Positions 27,480 through 35,675 of a stretch of DNA of 64,000 nucleotides are shown here, piece after piece. The DNA is taken from assembly GCA_016744135.1 (NCBI GenBank), contig JADGEX010000002.1, positions 434,001 through 498,000 of the forward strand, read 5' to 3'. Within the stretch, counting starts at the first letter, position 1; every line of letters begins with the position of its first letter. The DNA comes from Pseudodesulfovibrio sp. Lineage in GTDB: Bacteria > Desulfobacterota > Desulfovibrionia > Desulfovibrionales > Desulfovibrionaceae. The notes under the pieces are model-generated. The model searched no databases and had not been told where the DNA came from. It saw only the letters and a program-made list of their open reading frames with translations. The translations under genes were made by a program, and so were the position numbers.

Positions 27480-28576
27480 GATCGATTCTCCTGAGTGGGG
27501 TAGGTGCCGAGGACTCGCAGCGTATGGCACTGCTGGCGAATGTCCTCAAGGACGTCTTGGTAACGGTCGCCGCCCAAATCACATTCGAGGTCGGTGAAGA
27601 AAACATATTTCCATTTTTCACCTCGGAATGGACGGGATTCAAGCTTGGTCATATTGATGCCTTGATGGCCCAGAGTGGTCAACACGCGGGCCAGCGCACC
27701 CGGTTTGTCGGGCAAAGTGAAAAGTATGGTTGTCTTGTCGCGTCGGTTTTCCTGTGAAGGAGCTGCGCCGATGATAAGGAATCGTGTCCAGTTGTCGGGC
27801 AGGTCCTCAATTGATTGGGACAGCACGTTCATGGCGTGCATGTCAGCCAGCTTGATGTGACCGATAACGGCAGCAGCTTTTTTGCCTGCTACTACTTCGG
27901 CAGCCTCAGCTGTTGATTCCATGGGGATGGTCGGTACATCCGGCAGATGGGTGCGCAACCAATCCCGGCATTGGCCCAATGGTTGAGGGTGGGAGTATAT
28001 GACCTCCACATCCTTAAGGGATTCGGCTTTGGACATGATCGAGTGGCTGATGCGACTGAAAACCTCGGCCTGAATGTAGACCTTGTATTTCATGAACAAG
28101 TCCACGACCTGCCCCACGGTGCCTTCAATCGTGTTTTCCATTGGTATAACGCCGAGTTCGGCTCCTTCCTCGGCCACGGCCCGGAATATTTCTTCAAAAT
28201 TTCCCTTGGGAGTCAGGGATGCGGCACTGCCCATGTGTTCGATGGCAGCAAAATAGGAGAAGGTCCCTTCAGGGCCAAGATAGACCACACGCTCGGGGCG
28301 TTGCAGATGGCGCGAGGAGCTCATGATCTCGCGGTAGATGGTGCGCAGGTGTTTGTCCGGCAACGGGCCGGGACTGGAACCCGCGATCTTGTTCATGACT
28401 TCCTGCTCGCGGAAGGGTTTGTAGATGGCTTCGCCCTTGGACGCTTTGTATCGGCCTACACCGAGGCTCAGATTTGCCCGTTGATTGAGCAGGTCCACGA
28501 TTCGACGATCCACGGAGTCGATGGACTCGCGCAGTTCGCCGAGATCGGGAATATCGTTGTGGTCTTTATCTGCCAT
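27476..28576 (-). CDS. pheA: Bifunctional chorismate mutase/prephenate dehydratase
   Basis: A 366-residue P-protein. Residues of about 10-95 are an AroQ-type chorismate mutase (RESIDSVDRRIVDLLNQRA), about 95-275 the prephenate dehydratase with the catalytic TRF motif (NWTRFLIIG), and 285-360 an ACT domain with the Phe-binding signatures GALA and ESRP. So phenylalanine should inhibit it. It converts chorismate to phenylpyruvate. Start follows GGAG; the stop overlaps aroA by four bases. It is placed between the general pathway genes and the branch genes. Confidence 0.96.
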   Translation of the reverse strand: MADKDHNDIPDLGELRESIDSVDRRIVDLLNQRANLSLGVGRYKASKGEAIYKPFREQEVMNKIAGSSPGPLPDKHLRTIYREIMSSSRHLQRPERVVYLGPEGTFSYFAAIEHMGSAASLTPKGNFEEIFRAVAEEGAELGVIPMENTIEGTVGQVVDLFMKYKVYIQAEVFSRISHSIMSKAESLKDVEVIYSHPQPLGQCRDWLRTHLPDVPTIPMESTAEAAEVVAGKKAAAVIGHIKLADMHAMNVLSQSIEDLPDNWTRFLIIGAAPSQENRRDKTTILFTLPDKPGALARVLTTLGHQGINMTKLESRPFRGEKWKYVFFTDLECDLGGDRYQDVLEDIRQQCHTLRVLGTYPTQENRS

Positions 28577-28591
28577 GACGTTCTCCGAAGC

Positions 28592-29575
28592 CTAAGCTTC
28601 CTTGATTTCTTCTTTGATGCGCATGCCGAAGTGTCGACCAGCTTCATCGGTTTTGACCATGATTTTATCACCAACCTTGAGGGTCACGACGGACACTGGT
28701 TCACCTTTGTCCGAGACAACGCGGATGGTTTCGGCGTTTTGCAGGAAAATTTGACCTTCGGTGGTGGCTTCTTTGGTTTTGATTGCGGCCTTAATGAGCA
28801 ACATGGGCCGAACTTCCACTTTGACGCGGCCTACGGTGGCTATACTGGTGTCACCATTTGCACCCACGATGAGCACGTCGTCGCCAGCACCTAACTCATC
28901 CAGATAGGTCGTTTTGTCACCGGGCATTTGGGCATAGGCGTGAACTGCTCCCGCATTGATACGGAAGGGGCGTGCAGCCACATACGGATTGGATTCGGTC
29001 TCTGCATGGACAAGGAAGGAGAAGGCGGAGGAGTTGCCGATGAGCATGCCTTGGCCTTTTTTCAGGACGGAAATGGTGTCGACACAAACGCGGTGTCCCA
29101 ACCCGGTGGATTCGATCTCGGTAACTTCGGCGGTTTGGAGGTCCATGGTTCCCTGCGAGAGTTTGAGTTCGGAGACGATCTGCTTGAGGTCGGATGCGCC
29201 TTCGGGCAATACGACCACGGTGTCACAACCGCGTTCCAGAATTCCTGCGGCCAACACAGCCCGGTCCAGCGATTCACATTCAAGAGCAAGAGAATCCACC
29301 TGCGCAAGGATGTTTTCTACTGGAATGATTTCCCATCCCTTTTTGAGTACGACATCCTTGCCGTCACGAATGCCTTTGATGGCAATGTCTTCATCGGCTT
29401 TCTTGGTCAACTCGACCACGGGCATATCGTCTGGAGTGATGACCGTGACTCGACCGAGAGATTTGACTGCCTTGGCCTGATCTTTCTCGACCATCACAGC
29501 GTCTACACCGGACTCAAGAGCCAGAGTGACGAGGTTCTTGTCAAAGGGGATGGACTTGAAGATGACTTTTTTCAT
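28592..29575 (-). CDS. aroB': 3-dehydroquinate synthase II (archaeal type)
   Basis: A 327-residue protein matching the MJ1249 family, which oxidatively deaminates 2-amino-3,7-dideoxy-D-threo-hept-6-ulosonate (ADH) to 3-dehydroquinate with NAD. Recognisable parts are the C-terminal EVRPMLLIKAA and the segment RPFRINAGAVHAYAQMPGD, both typical. It is unrelated to classical AroB. With the preceding ADH synthase it replaces the DAHP route, known from methanogens and described for Desulfovibrio. The start has only a weak ribosome site and lies 12 bases past the ADH synthase stop. Confidence 0.93.
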   Translation of the reverse strand: MKKVIFKSIPFDKNLVTLALESGVDAVMVEKDQAKAVKSLGRVTVITPDDMPVVELTKKADEDIAIKGIRDGKDVVLKKGWEIIPVENILAQVDSLALECESLDRAVLAAGILERGCDTVVVLPEGASDLKQIVSELKLSQGTMDLQTAEVTEIESTGLGHRVCVDTISVLKKGQGMLIGNSSAFSFLVHAETESNPYVAARPFRINAGAVHAYAQMPGDKTTYLDELGAGDDVLIVGANGDTSIATVGRVKVEVRPMLLIKAAIKTKEATTEGQIFLQNAETIRVVSDKGEPVSVVTLKVGDKIMVKTDEAGRHFGMRIKEEIKEA

Positions 29576-29587
29576 TGTATGGTACCG

Positions 29588-30385
29588 TTATCCATTGAGG
29601 TGATTGAGAGCGGTTTCCACAGATTCGTCAGCGTGGACCACCATGTTGAGCGCTTCGACCAGACGGGTCGGATTTTCATGTTGGAATACGTTGCGGCCCA
29701 CGGACAATCCTGCGCCACCGGCTTCCAGAGAATCATGCACCATTTGAAGAAATGCTTCTGTGCTGTCAAGTTTGGGACCACCAGCTATGACAACAGGAAT
29801 ACAACAGGAATCGCACACATGGGCAAAGGTGTCTATGTTGCCAGTGTACGGGACTTTCACAACGTCCGCACCGAGTTCTGTGCCAACACGGGCGCAATGG
29901 GCCACGACTTTTGCGTCGTATTCGTCAGAAATTTTGGAACCGCGAGCGTAGACCATGGCCAGCAACGGGATGCCCCATCTGGCTGCGTCAGAAGAAATTT
30001 TGCCGAAGTCGTTGAGCATGGCAGCCTCGGTTTCGTCGCCGAGGTTACAATGGATAGAAACAGCGTCTGCGCCGAGACGGACGGCATCTTCTACACTAGC
30101 GACCAGCGTTTTGGCATTGGGGAAAGGGGACAACGATGTGGAAGCGGACAGATGGACAATCAGTCCGATGTCCTTTCCCTGTGCGCGGTGACCGCACCGA
30201 ACCAACCCTTTGTGTTCGATGACCGCGTTGGCTCCTCCGTCTACGACTTTGCCGACGGCTTCGCGCATATCGACCAGTCCGTCAATAGGGCCAACGGTTA
30301 CGCCATGATCCATGGGAACTACGATAGTTCGGCCGGTATTCCGATTGAAGATTCTTTCCAGCCTGATGGCTTTACCTATGTGCAT
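29588..30385 (-). CDS. aroA': 2-amino-3,7-dideoxy-D-threo-hept-6-ulosonate synthase (aldolase family)
   Basis: A 265-residue class I aldolase (DhnA/MJ0400 family) that builds ADH, the archaeal-type first intermediate of aromatic synthesis. Motifs are [21 protein letters not shown], and [13 protein letters not shown], where the Lys forms the Schiff base, and GGPK for phosphate. Fructose-bisphosphate aldolases of this family look alike; the neighbour aroB' makes the aromatic role near certain. It is the first enzyme gene of the operon, with AAGGAG ribosome site, 128 bases downstream of the leader peptide. Confidence 0.92.
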   Translation of the reverse strand: MHIGKAIRLERIFNRNTGRTIVVPMDHGVTVGPIDGLVDMREAVGKVVDGGANAVIEHKGLVRCGHRAQGKDIGLIVHLSASTSLSPFPNAKTLVASVEDAVRLGADAVSIHCNLGDETEAAMLNDFGKISSDAARWGIPLLAMVYARGSKISDEYDAKVVAHCARVGTELGADVVKVPYTGNIDTFAHVCDSCCIPVVIAGGPKLDSTEAFLQMVHDSLEAGGAGLSVGRNVFQHENPTRLVEALNMVVHADESVETALNHLNG

Positions 30386-30440
30386 TTTATTCTCCTTGAG
30401 GTTGTCCCTTCACTGAGTGAGCATCCAACCGACGAGCCAC

Positions 30441-30477
30441 AAAAAACAAGGGCCGCCGGCTTTCGCCCGCGGCCCTT
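30441..30477 (-). terminator. Intrinsic terminator of the aromatic operon leader
   Basis: On the minus strand nine perfect pairs (AAGGGCCGC against GCGGCCCTT) plus an inner GGC/GCC around a GAAA loop are followed by GTTTTTT. It stands upstream of the first enzyme gene and downstream of the leader peptide, so it must be conditional for the operon to be expressed. Confidence 0.9.
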
Positions 30478-30512
30478 GAAGAGGTTTTGTTCAGTTTGTA
30501 TCCACCAGTTGG

Positions 30513-30608
30513 CTACAATGCACCTCTCCCAAGACCACGAGCGTGGCAATACCAATACCAGAAGGTAAAGTTGGAAAAGGATACGTTGGAGACGGTTGTG
30601 GAGTTCAT
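30513..30608 (-). CDS. Leader peptide with FTFWYWY run (31 residues)
   Basis: The frame starts MNSTTVSNVSFSNFTFWYWY and ends CHARGLGRGAL. It holds three Phe, two Trp and two Tyr between residues 11 and 20, an extreme bias. It stops 35 bases before a strong terminator that precedes the aromatic operon. No classical Shine-Dalgarno is evident (AATAAAGCC before ATG). As in pheL and trpL of enteric bacteria, the peptide likely has no function of its own and serves as a sensor of charged tRNAs; here it would sense all three aromatic amino acids. Confidence 0.82.
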   Translation of the reverse strand: MNSTTVSNVSFSNFTFWYWYCHARGLGRGAL

Positions 30609-30616
30609 GGCTTTAT

Positions 30617-30645
30617 TAGCTACACAGCCCCGGTTGATCTGTCAA
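30617..30645 (-). promoter_or_regulatory. Candidate sigma-70 promoter of the aromatic operon
   Basis: Minus strand TTGACA (30645-30640), 17 bases, then TAGCTA, a weak -10 box. The leader ATG lies only about nine bases past the -10 box, so the transcript start would be almost at the leader start; a slightly different -10 is possible. Confidence 0.45.
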
Positions 30646-30675
30646 CAAAAAAAGTTACAGCGATTTCAGTGTGAT

Positions 30676-30712
30676 ACTATATATAGTAATATACTGTGTG
30701 ACCGACGGTCAC
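30676..30712. promoter_or_regulatory. Two palindromes upstream of the aromatic operon
   Basis: A perfect 12-base palindrome ACTATATATAGT (30676-30687) and a 15-base palindrome GTGACCG-A-CGGTCAC (30698-30712) lie 31 to 67 bases upstream of the operon -35 box, in the divergent region before amtB. They look like operator sites for a dimeric regulator; which one is unknown. Confidence 0.4.
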
Positions 30713-30997
30713 TTCTTTAGCGTGTTTTGGCCCTGAAATATGACATTTCTTATGAGGGTGAGTTTTGAGGAAATGGCTTCTTTTTGATTAAAATCGTGTT
30801 TGTCGTTCTCAAATATTTTTTTGTAACGTTTGTTAGCATGAATTCTCCAAATGCGCTGGGGGCGCTTTTCGTTATTTGACATTTTTTGTGAAAATATATG
30901 GAATAAAAATGAATAAAATCACAAAAAAGTAAAAAATATAGATTTTAAAAAATACAAAAAACTGTGTTTTTACATAAATCGCAATGGTAAACCATTT

Positions 30998-31013
30998 TGG
31001 CACGACTCTTGAT
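30998..31013 (+). promoter_or_regulatory. Sigma-54-like promoter of amtB
   Basis: TTGGCACGACTCTTGAT fits the -24/-12 promoter (GG, ten bases, then GA in place of the usual GC). It is about 50 bases upstream of amtB, a gene commonly under NtrC and sigma-54 control. An imperfect GCGC-N5-GCGC repeat near 30854 might be an enhancer site. The rest of the AT-rich region 30720-30995 shows nothing I can name. Confidence 0.65.
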
Positions 31014-31061
31014 ATAGGGGGGACAGGTTAGAAACGCATTTTATTCAAAGAGGAGTTCCCA

Positions 31062-32420
31062 ATGTTTTCAAGAAAGTCCCCGAACCATGTTTTCAGGAGG
31101 CTCGTTACAGGCGCAGTCGTCTTGGCGGCAGCTCTTGCCCCTACCTTTGCCTATGCAGAAGAGGTGGAATATTTGACGCAGTCCAACGCCAATATTTTGT
31201 GGACGTTGATCGCAGCATGTTTGGTCATGCTCATGCAGGCCGGTTTTGGCTGCGTTGAGGCCGGTTTCACTCGCGCCAAATCCGCAGGCAATATCATGAT
31301 GAAGAACTTTCTGGATTTTTCCGTCGGTTCGGTCATTTTTTTCCTGTTTGGCTTTGCGTTGATGTTTGGTCTGGATGCAGGTGGGTTCATCGGTACTTCC
31401 GGCTACGGTCTGACTGGTGTTGGTGAGAGCGACATGATGTGGACGTACACTTTCTGGTTCTTTCAGTCCGTGTTTGCCGCTACTGCCGCGACCATCGTTT
31501 CCGGTGGTATGGCCGAGCGCACCAAGTTCTCCAGTTACATTATAGTCTCCATCGTGGTTACCGGCGTGATTTATCCCATTTCAGGCCATTGGGCATGGGG
31601 GTCGTTGTGGCTGGGTGATGACGGAGCCGGTTGGTTGGAAGGTCTCGGTTTCTGTGATTTCGCCGGGTCCTCTGTTGTCCATTCTGTTGGTGGCTGGATT
31701 GCTTTAGCCGGTGCCATGGTGCTTGGTCCCCGTATCGGCAAGTATACTGAAGATGGCAAAGCCAAGGCTATTCCCGGTCACAACATTCCGCTTGCTGGTT
31801 TGGGTGTGTTCATCCTTTGGTTCGGTTGGTTCGGTTTCAATCCCGGTTCTACGACGACAGCCGACAATACTATTGGTTTGATTGCCATGAATACTTCTTT
31901 GGCAGCCGCAGCAGGTGTTCTTGGTGCCATGGTTGTTTCCTGGTTTCGTTATGGCAAGCCTGACATTTCCATGACCTTCAACGGTGCTCTCGCAGGTTTG
32001 GTCGGCATCACTGCCGGATGTGCCACGGTTACTCCGAGTTCTTCCATGGTTATCGGTTTGGTCGCAGGCGTGTTGGTTGTCTTGTCTATTGAATTTATCG
32101 ATAAGGTTCTCAAGATTGATGATCCGGTCGGTGCTTCTTCTGTCCATGGCGTGTGTGGCGCCTGGGGTACTATCGCTTGTGGTCTGTTTAATGCTGATGG
32201 CGGGTTGTTTTTTGGTGGCGGTGCATCGCAGCTTGGAGTTCAGCTTCTTGGTGTCGGTACGTTCTTTGTCTGGGCATTCGGTGGAGGTTTTATTCTCATG
32301 ACTGCAGTTAAAGCTCTTTTCGGTCTTCGTGCTGAAAAAGATGAAGAACTCAAGGGATTGGATATCGCCGAACACGGCTCTGAGTCCTACAATGGATTTC
32401 AGCTCTTTTCCAACGAATAA
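31062..32420 (+). CDS. amtB: Ammonium transporter Amt
   Basis: A 452-residue channel with a cleavable signal peptide (ends AYA, near residue 32) and eleven membrane segments. The twin His of the pore are visible in SGHWAWGSL and SSVHGVCGAWGT, and the phenylalanine gate region in FFFQ-like TFWFFQSVFAATAATIVSGG. It imports ammonia when nitrogen is scarce. It is followed by a P-II gene 57 bases later, the usual AmtB-GlnK pair, in which P-II plugs the channel when nitrogen is plentiful. Start follows GAGGAG. Confidence 0.96.
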   Translation: MFSRKSPNHVFRRLVTGAVVLAAALAPTFAYAEEVEYLTQSNANILWTLIAACLVMLMQAGFGCVEAGFTRAKSAGNIMMKNFLDFSVGSVIFFLFGFALMFGLDAGGFIGTSGYGLTGVGESDMMWTYTFWFFQSVFAATAATIVSGGMAERTKFSSYIIVSIVVTGVIYPISGHWAWGSLWLGDDGAGWLEGLGFCDFAGSSVVHSVGGWIALAGAMVLGPRIGKYTEDGKAKAIPGHNIPLAGLGVFILWFGWFGFNPGSTTTADNTIGLIAMNTSLAAAAGVLGAMVVSWFRYGKPDISMTFNGALAGLVGITAGCATVTPSSSMVIGLVAGVLVVLSIEFIDKVLKIDDPVGASSVHGVCGAWGTIACGLFNADGGLFFGGGASQLGVQLLGVGTFFVWAFGGGFILMTAVKALFGLRAEKDEELKGLDIAEHGSESYNGFQLFSNE

Positions 32421-32477
32421 GTTGAATCCGTTTACAAGAAGCAATGAATTAGACGTATTTATTAGGAGAATAAGAAA

Positions 32478-32810
32478 ATGAAGCTCATTATAGCATATAT
32501 CAGGCCCGAAAAGCTCAATGACGTGAAGCAGGCTTTGTACGCCAAGGAGATTTACTCCCTGTCCGTGTCCAATATTCTTGGTTCCGGTCGTCAGAAAGGG
32601 TTTACTGAAACCTATCGTGGTGTGCAGATGGAAGTTAATTTGCTCAAGAAGGTTCGTCTTGAAATCGGTGTGAACAATGATTTCGAACCGTTGGCTATTG
32701 AAGCTATTCAGTCTGCCGGTCAGACTGGTACTGAAGGAGATGGTGTGATCTTTGTTCAGGAGCTTGCCAAGGCCATGCGTATTCGGACCGCTGAGGACGG
32801 TATCCTTTAG
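32478..32810 (+). CDS. glnB: P-II signal protein without the T-loop tyrosine
   Basis: A 110-residue P-II protein with the family N terminus and T loop GRQKGFTETYRG. In the T loop the usual Tyr51 (YRGAEYMV in E. coli) is replaced: residues 48-53 read GVQMEV, with Met51. It therefore cannot be uridylylated there and must respond by ligand binding (ATP/ADP, 2-oxoglutarate) alone. It follows amtB, so it is expected to bind and block AmtB. AGGAG precedes the start. Some would name it glnK or nifI-like; the family is certain, the subtype is not. Confidence 0.9.
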   Translation: MKLIIAYIRPEKLNDVKQALYAKEIYSLSVSNILGSGRQKGFTETYRGVQMEVNLLKKVRLEIGVNNDFEPLAIEAIQSAGQTGTEGDGVIFVQELAKAMRIRTAEDGIL

Positions 32811-32834
32811 AAGCCGGTCAATTAATATGGACTG

Positions 32835-32861
32835 CCGGGGCAACAAGATTTGTTGTTCCGG
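32835..32861 (+). terminator. Hairpin after the P-II gene
   Basis: CCGGGGCAACAA against TTGTTGTTCCGG pairs over twelve positions with two G-U wobbles. No T run follows, so it may be an mRNA end protector. Confidence 0.45.
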
Positions 32862-32920
32862 TGAGTTCTTCCCATCTAATTTTTAAAAAGATCAATACGA
32901 CATACCTCCACCCCCTGACC

Positions 32921-32973
32921 TTCGGCCTTGTCCGAGGCATGATTTTGACTCATCATGCCTCGGACTGGCCGAA
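32921..32973. terminator. Long GC-rich hairpin downstream of amtB-glnB
   Basis: Inner arms of 13 bases (GTCCGAGGCATGA, 32930-32942, and 32953-32965) are extended by outer seven-base arms TTCGGCC/GGCCGAA. It ends the amtB-glnB unit before the next gene. Confidence 0.6.
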
Positions 32974-33055
32974 AATATTATAAGAATTGCAATTCGGAAC
33001 GGATAGTCAACTAACAAGATTTGACATTTAGTAAATGTTCCCGCATACTTAATAA

Positions 33056-33775
33056 ATGTATAAATGCGTATTTTTCGGATGTTCGTTATTGATTCTTATG
33101 CTCTGTGCTCTTCCTGCCAAAGCAGAGGAAGTGGTTTTGGCATATGATGAATATCCGCCATTGAATTATACCGAGAATGGGAAAGCCTGTGGTGAGGTTA
33201 TAGACCTCATCCGTGAAGCTGGACAGCGGTTAGGCGTGGGAACGATTTTTATTAAACGACCATTTGTTAGAGCCATTCAGGAAGTTGAATTTCGTGGTAT
33301 CGATGGCATTCTGGGCGTCGTAAAGACCAAAGAACGACAAAAATATTTGTATTATCCTTCAACCGGACATACTCAGGATGGACCTACACTTTTTGCGCAT
33401 ACGCAAAGTGGCGTGAAAGTGGATTCTTTGGAAGACACACACGGTCTCACTGTCGGTGTGATTCGAGGCTATCAATACGGTGACAGAGTGCTTGAGTCTT
33501 TGACTGGAGAAATACGGCCTGTCAAAGACGGTGGTACTCTGTACAAAATGATTGCTGAGCGCCGTTTTGATGTAGGTTTGGGATACAGTTTGTCAGGTGA
33601 GTATTATTTGAAGAAAATACCGGGTGGCGATCAGGTCAAACCCGTATTGATGCTGCCGGCACTTTCGTTGTATCTGGCTTTTTCAAAAAAACTTGGTTCC
33701 CGTGGTTTGGAACTTGCCGAGAGTTTTTCCGAAGAAATTGATCGTATCAAGAAAGAACGCACGCTGATGCAGTAG
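33056..33775 (+). CDS. Periplasmic solute-binding protein, family 3
   Basis: A 239-residue exported protein with a signal peptide (cleavage after AKA, near residue 22) and the SBP_bac_3 fold: LAYDEYPPLNYTENGKACGEVIDLIREAG, then a hinge region and LEDTHGLTVGVIRGYQYG. These bind amino acids or related compounds. No permease or ATPase gene is nearby, so it may be an orphan binder or feed a receptor. The ribosome site is poor. A strong terminator follows. Confidence 0.8.
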   Translation: MYKCVFFGCSLLILMLCALPAKAEEVVLAYDEYPPLNYTENGKACGEVIDLIREAGQRLGVGTIFIKRPFVRAIQEVEFRGIDGILGVVKTKERQKYLYYPSTGHTQDGPTLFAHTQSGVKVDSLEDTHGLTVGVIRGYQYGDRVLESLTGEIRPVKDGGTLYKMIAERRFDVGLGYSLSGEYYLKKIPGGDQVKPVLMLPALSLYLAFSKKLGSRGLELAESFSEEIDRIKKERTLMQ

Positions 33776-33787
33776 AACGTAAATTTA

Positions 33788-33825
33788 AAGCCCCGCCATC
33801 ATGACATGATGGCGGGGCTTTTTTT
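33788..33825. terminator. Strong bidirectional terminator
   Basis: Sixteen-base perfect arms (33788-33803 and 33805-33820, AAGCCCCGCCATCATG) and a T7 run on the plus strand. It lies between the convergent binding-protein and MFS genes and serves both. Confidence 0.9.
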
Positions 33826-33828
33826 GTC

Positions 33829-35205
33829 TTATTTTGTGCGCTTGAGTTTAGCTCGGGCGGAGAGGAAGACTCCCAGAGCGCTGAATGCTGTCAGGGTTAT
33901 GAATGAAATGTTCATGGCTTCAACAAAGGCGTTTGCATTGCCTGTATGTAGGGTCGTCGGACCGACTATGGTTGCTAGAACTGCGCTGATGAAAACAAGG
34001 CTGATGGTCATGCCGGTTGTTCGCATCCCCGCCACCATGGCGGAAGCAATACCGTAGTTTTCTTTTTCCACGGCTCCCATAATGACAGCCGTGTTGGCCG
34101 TTGCGAATATGGCACTACCCGTACCGCATAGCCCCAGTACTGAAATGATGAGCCACAATGATCCATTATCACCGATGAAAATGGCACCAGCCAGTCCGGC
34201 CGTGGCAAAGAGCATGCCGACAGTTGCAACATGGTGTGCAGCCCATCGTTGGCAAAGCTTGCCGCTGATCGGAGAAAAGAGTGTCTGCATGAGTGGTTGA
34301 GCCATGAGTATCATTCCGGCTTCACTGGGCGTCATGCCTTGCGCGATCTGAAGATAGAGAGAAATCAGAAAAGTGATGCCAAATGTTGCAGCATAGCTGA
34401 TGAACTGCACAGTGTTGCCCAGTGCAAAGGACTGGTTCGTGCTGAATAAGGTCATGTCCAGTAGCGGGGCTTTTGCGCGTTTTTCCCAGAGGGCAAATGC
34501 AGCGAGTGAGACCACTCCGCCAGCGAGCATTGCCTTGCCTGTGAGCAAATGAAAGTGGGAACCGCCTTGCGAGAGCATGACCATGCCCATGGCAATGAGG
34601 ATGGCACCACCCCAGTCAAAAGGCGGGCATTTCTTGTGTTCCGGTTTGACCGGAAGAACACAGAGAGTCAGCGCAAGGCAGACAGCGCATGGCACTGCTC
34701 CTATATAGAAGATGGCCCGCCATCCCATGGTGGTGGCAATGATGCCGCCGAGCCATGGCCCTGCGGATAGTCCTACGTAAACACCTGTCGACGCAATTCC
34801 CAGTGCCATGGATCTGCGAGGTCCCGTAAAGAGGTCCGCGAGAATGGCCAACCCGGTGGTGACCATCATTGCACCGCCACACCCCTGGAACACACGGAGT
34901 ATGATGAAATGTTCGATGGACCCTGACAAAGGTAGAATCAGGCTGACTGTTGTGAACAAGGCCATGCCGGTTGCAAAGATAAATCCTCGTCCTGTCATAT
35001 CAGCCAATCGAGTAACAGGGAAAAGGAGCATGGCAACAGCTGCTATGTAGCCTGATTCAACAAGGCCGAGTTGTGCGGCTGTTGCACCGAATTCCTTGCC
35101 CAGTGACGGAATTGCCACGGCAACGGATGAGAGCATAAATACCAGTGAAAACTGGGTGACTGTGATGGCCCAAAGGGCCGCAGTGCGTTCTTTTTCCGAA
35201 ATCAT
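33829..35205 (-). CDS. MFS drug efflux transporter (DHA family)
   Basis: A 458-residue membrane transporter with about 14 hydrophobic segments. Motif A is seen in TRLADMTGRG, motif C-like Gly/Pro in GVYVGLSAGPWLGG. This is the EmrB/QacA-type of proton-driven efflux. The start codon directly follows the stop of the MarR gene with no spacing, so the two are one unit and the pump is probably under control of that repressor. The substrate is unknown. Confidence 0.9.
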   Translation of the reverse strand: MISEKERTAALWAITVTQFSLVFMLSSVAVAIPSLGKEFGATAAQLGLVESGYIAAVAMLLFPVTRLADMTGRGFIFATGMALFTTVSLILPLSGSIEHFIILRVFQGCGGAMMVTTGLAILADLFTGPRRSMALGIASTGVYVGLSAGPWLGGIIATTMGWRAIFYIGAVPCAVCLALTLCVLPVKPEHKKCPPFDWGGAILIAMGMVMLSQGGSHFHLLTGKAMLAGGVVSLAAFALWEKRAKAPLLDMTLFSTNQSFALGNTVQFISYAATFGITFLISLYLQIAQGMTPSEAGMILMAQPLMQTLFSPISGKLCQRWAAHHVATVGMLFATAGLAGAIFIGDNGSLWLIISVLGLCGTGSAIFATANTAVIMGAVEKENYGIASAMVAGMRTTGMTISLVFISAVLATIVGPTTLHTGNANAFVEAMNISFITLTAFSALGVFLSARAKLKRTK

Positions 35206-35664
35206 TTATTTTTTCACTTCCTTGAATTCATTTTGGACATTTGCGTAGATGCGATCGAGCATGGATTTTGCGAGCGCTTTTTCGTCTTTGGAGAATTCTT
35301 TGAGCATGACCTGATTATGTCGGTCGAGCAGAGGGATGAGTGTGGCGTACAGTTGTTTGGCTTTATTCGTCGGATACACAAATTTTTGACGGCGATTTTT
35401 CGGGTTTTCTTCTCGCCATACAAGACTGGAAGCCTCCATGTTTTTCAACATTCTGGCTGTGGCCGCAGGGCAAACGCGTATGCTTGCCGAAAGCTGGTCT
35501 TGTGTTTGGCCTTCATTTTCTACAGTGGTCATAATGTATGGAATTTGTCCCGAACAGATCCCGTGTTTATTAAGCCAGGAGTCGAGTAAACACCCGTTGA
35601 GCCTGAATAGTCGGCTTATTTTGTATCCAAGACTTGTTGTGCGCCGTTCTGTATTATCCTGCAT
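35206..35664 (-). CDS. MarR-family transcriptional regulator
   Basis: A 152-residue winged-helix protein. The recognition part is QTQDQLSASIRVCPAATARM and the wing ENPKNRRQKFVYPT, both typical for MarR. It would repress its own operon and the efflux pump until a ligand binds. The upstream region holds two related palindromes that fit operator sites. The ribosome site is weak (AGAG). Confidence 0.88.
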   Translation of the reverse strand: MQDNTERRTTSLGYKISRLFRLNGCLLDSWLNKHGICSGQIPYIMTTVENEGQTQDQLSASIRVCPAATARMLKNMEASSLVWREENPKNRRQKFVYPTNKAKQLYATLIPLLDRHNQVMLKEFSKDEKALAKSMLDRIYANVQNEFKEVKK

Positions 35665-35675
35665 GAAAGCTCTTT

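Larger units (their letters stand above)
30441..30608 (-). promoter_or_regulatory. Aromatic amino acid attenuator of the operon
   Basis: The region couples a leader peptide rich in Phe, Trp and Tyr to an intrinsic terminator. A possible antiterminator pairs CTTGGGAGAGGT (30533-30522) with ACCTCTTCAAGG (30485-30474), giving six plus four pairs with a small bulge and taking up the first bases of the terminator stem. Ribosome stalling at the aromatic codons (30578-30549) would leave the first strand free; reaching the stop (30515-30513) would cover it. Confidence 0.75.

Noticed and set aside
28928..30568. 546-codon open frame on the plus strand
   Set aside because: It is antisense to the dehydroquinate synthase II and ADH synthase genes and crosses the attenuator; composition is unnatural and there is no ribosome site.
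31704..32846. 380-codon open frame on the minus strand
   Set aside because: Antisense to amtB-glnB, whose identity is certain.
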